The notes under the pieces are model-generated. The model saw nothing but the letters and a program-made list of their open reading frames with translations, was not told where the DNA came from and ran no database searches. This document shows, one piece after another, positions 7,061-7,081 of a stretch of DNA of 7,081 nt. The stretch's first letter is position 1, and the number at the start of each line of letters is the position of its first letter. The stretch covers positions 1-7,081 of the forward strand of contig JALSNA010000064.1 of NCBI GenBank assembly GCA_026987255.1, written 5' to 3'. A program made the translations under genes and the position numbers. Source of the stretch: Hyphomicrobiales bacterium. GTDB taxonomy: Bacteria; Pseudomonadota; Alphaproteobacteria; Rhizobiales; Aestuariivirgaceae.

Positions 7061-7081
7061 TCAGCGCCAGGGCGCGTCCAT
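7061..7081 (-). CDS. nuoI: NADH-quinone oxidoreductase subunit I, C-terminal end only (partial)
   Basis: Only the last six codons and the stop lie in the window; they read M-D-A-P-W-R followed by TGA, with a second in-frame TGA directly after it. NuoI, the 2[4Fe-4S] ferredoxin-like subunit at the base of the peripheral arm, commonly ends in a '(L/M)DAPYR' tail in alphaproteobacteria. NuoI also normally precedes NuoJ, and the stop sits 27 nt upstream of the nuoJ start. What is seen is six matching residues in the right position and frame. The identity is inferred from that tail plus the conserved nuo gene order. The iron-sulfur cysteine motifs lie outside the window. Confidence 0.75.
   Translation of the reverse strand: MDAPWR

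Overview
The window carries the 3' half of a bacterial respiratory complex I operon, read entirely on the minus strand (right to left). The order is the last codons of nuoI, then nuoJ, nuoK, nuoL, nuoM, nuoN and a biotin-protein ligase gene (birA). The sequence is GC-rich. The gene order nuoJKLMN-birA, the protein sequences (the NuoK, NuoJ C-terminal tail and NuoM motifs) and a 'GLDPAIH'-type palindromic intergenic repeat all point to an alphaproteobacterium. I cannot name the genus.

Right to centre (7081-1136): the genes are packed with 4-nt overlaps or gaps of about 4-27 nt, so they are almost certainly one transcript with translational coupling. NuoJ, K, L, M and N are hydrophobic subunits of the membrane arm of NADH:quinone oxidoreductase. 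NuoL, M and N are the antiporter-like proton-pumping modules, and NuoJ and K link them to the quinone site. The buried Glu/Lys/His residues expected for the proton path are present in K, L, M and N. I see no frameshift, truncation or missing key residue. birA (1126-353) follows nuoN after nine bases and lacks the DNA-binding domain of the E. coli repressor-type enzyme.

Left end (1-352): there is no credible gene. A short hairpin plus T-run on the minus strand (318-299) probably ends the operon. Beyond it lies a dense cluster of palindromes. One is a double-hairpin element (179-250) resembling dispersed alphaproteobacterial repeats. The other is a composite of two 45-bp direct repeats (1-45 and 109-153), each a hairpin, separated by a 23-bp inverted repeat. 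The two copies differ at paired positions in a way that keeps both stems intact. This is the most unusual part of the window.

Overall this is a well-preserved housekeeping operon with an interesting repeat-rich 3' flank. I find no evidence for a novel multi-gene system.
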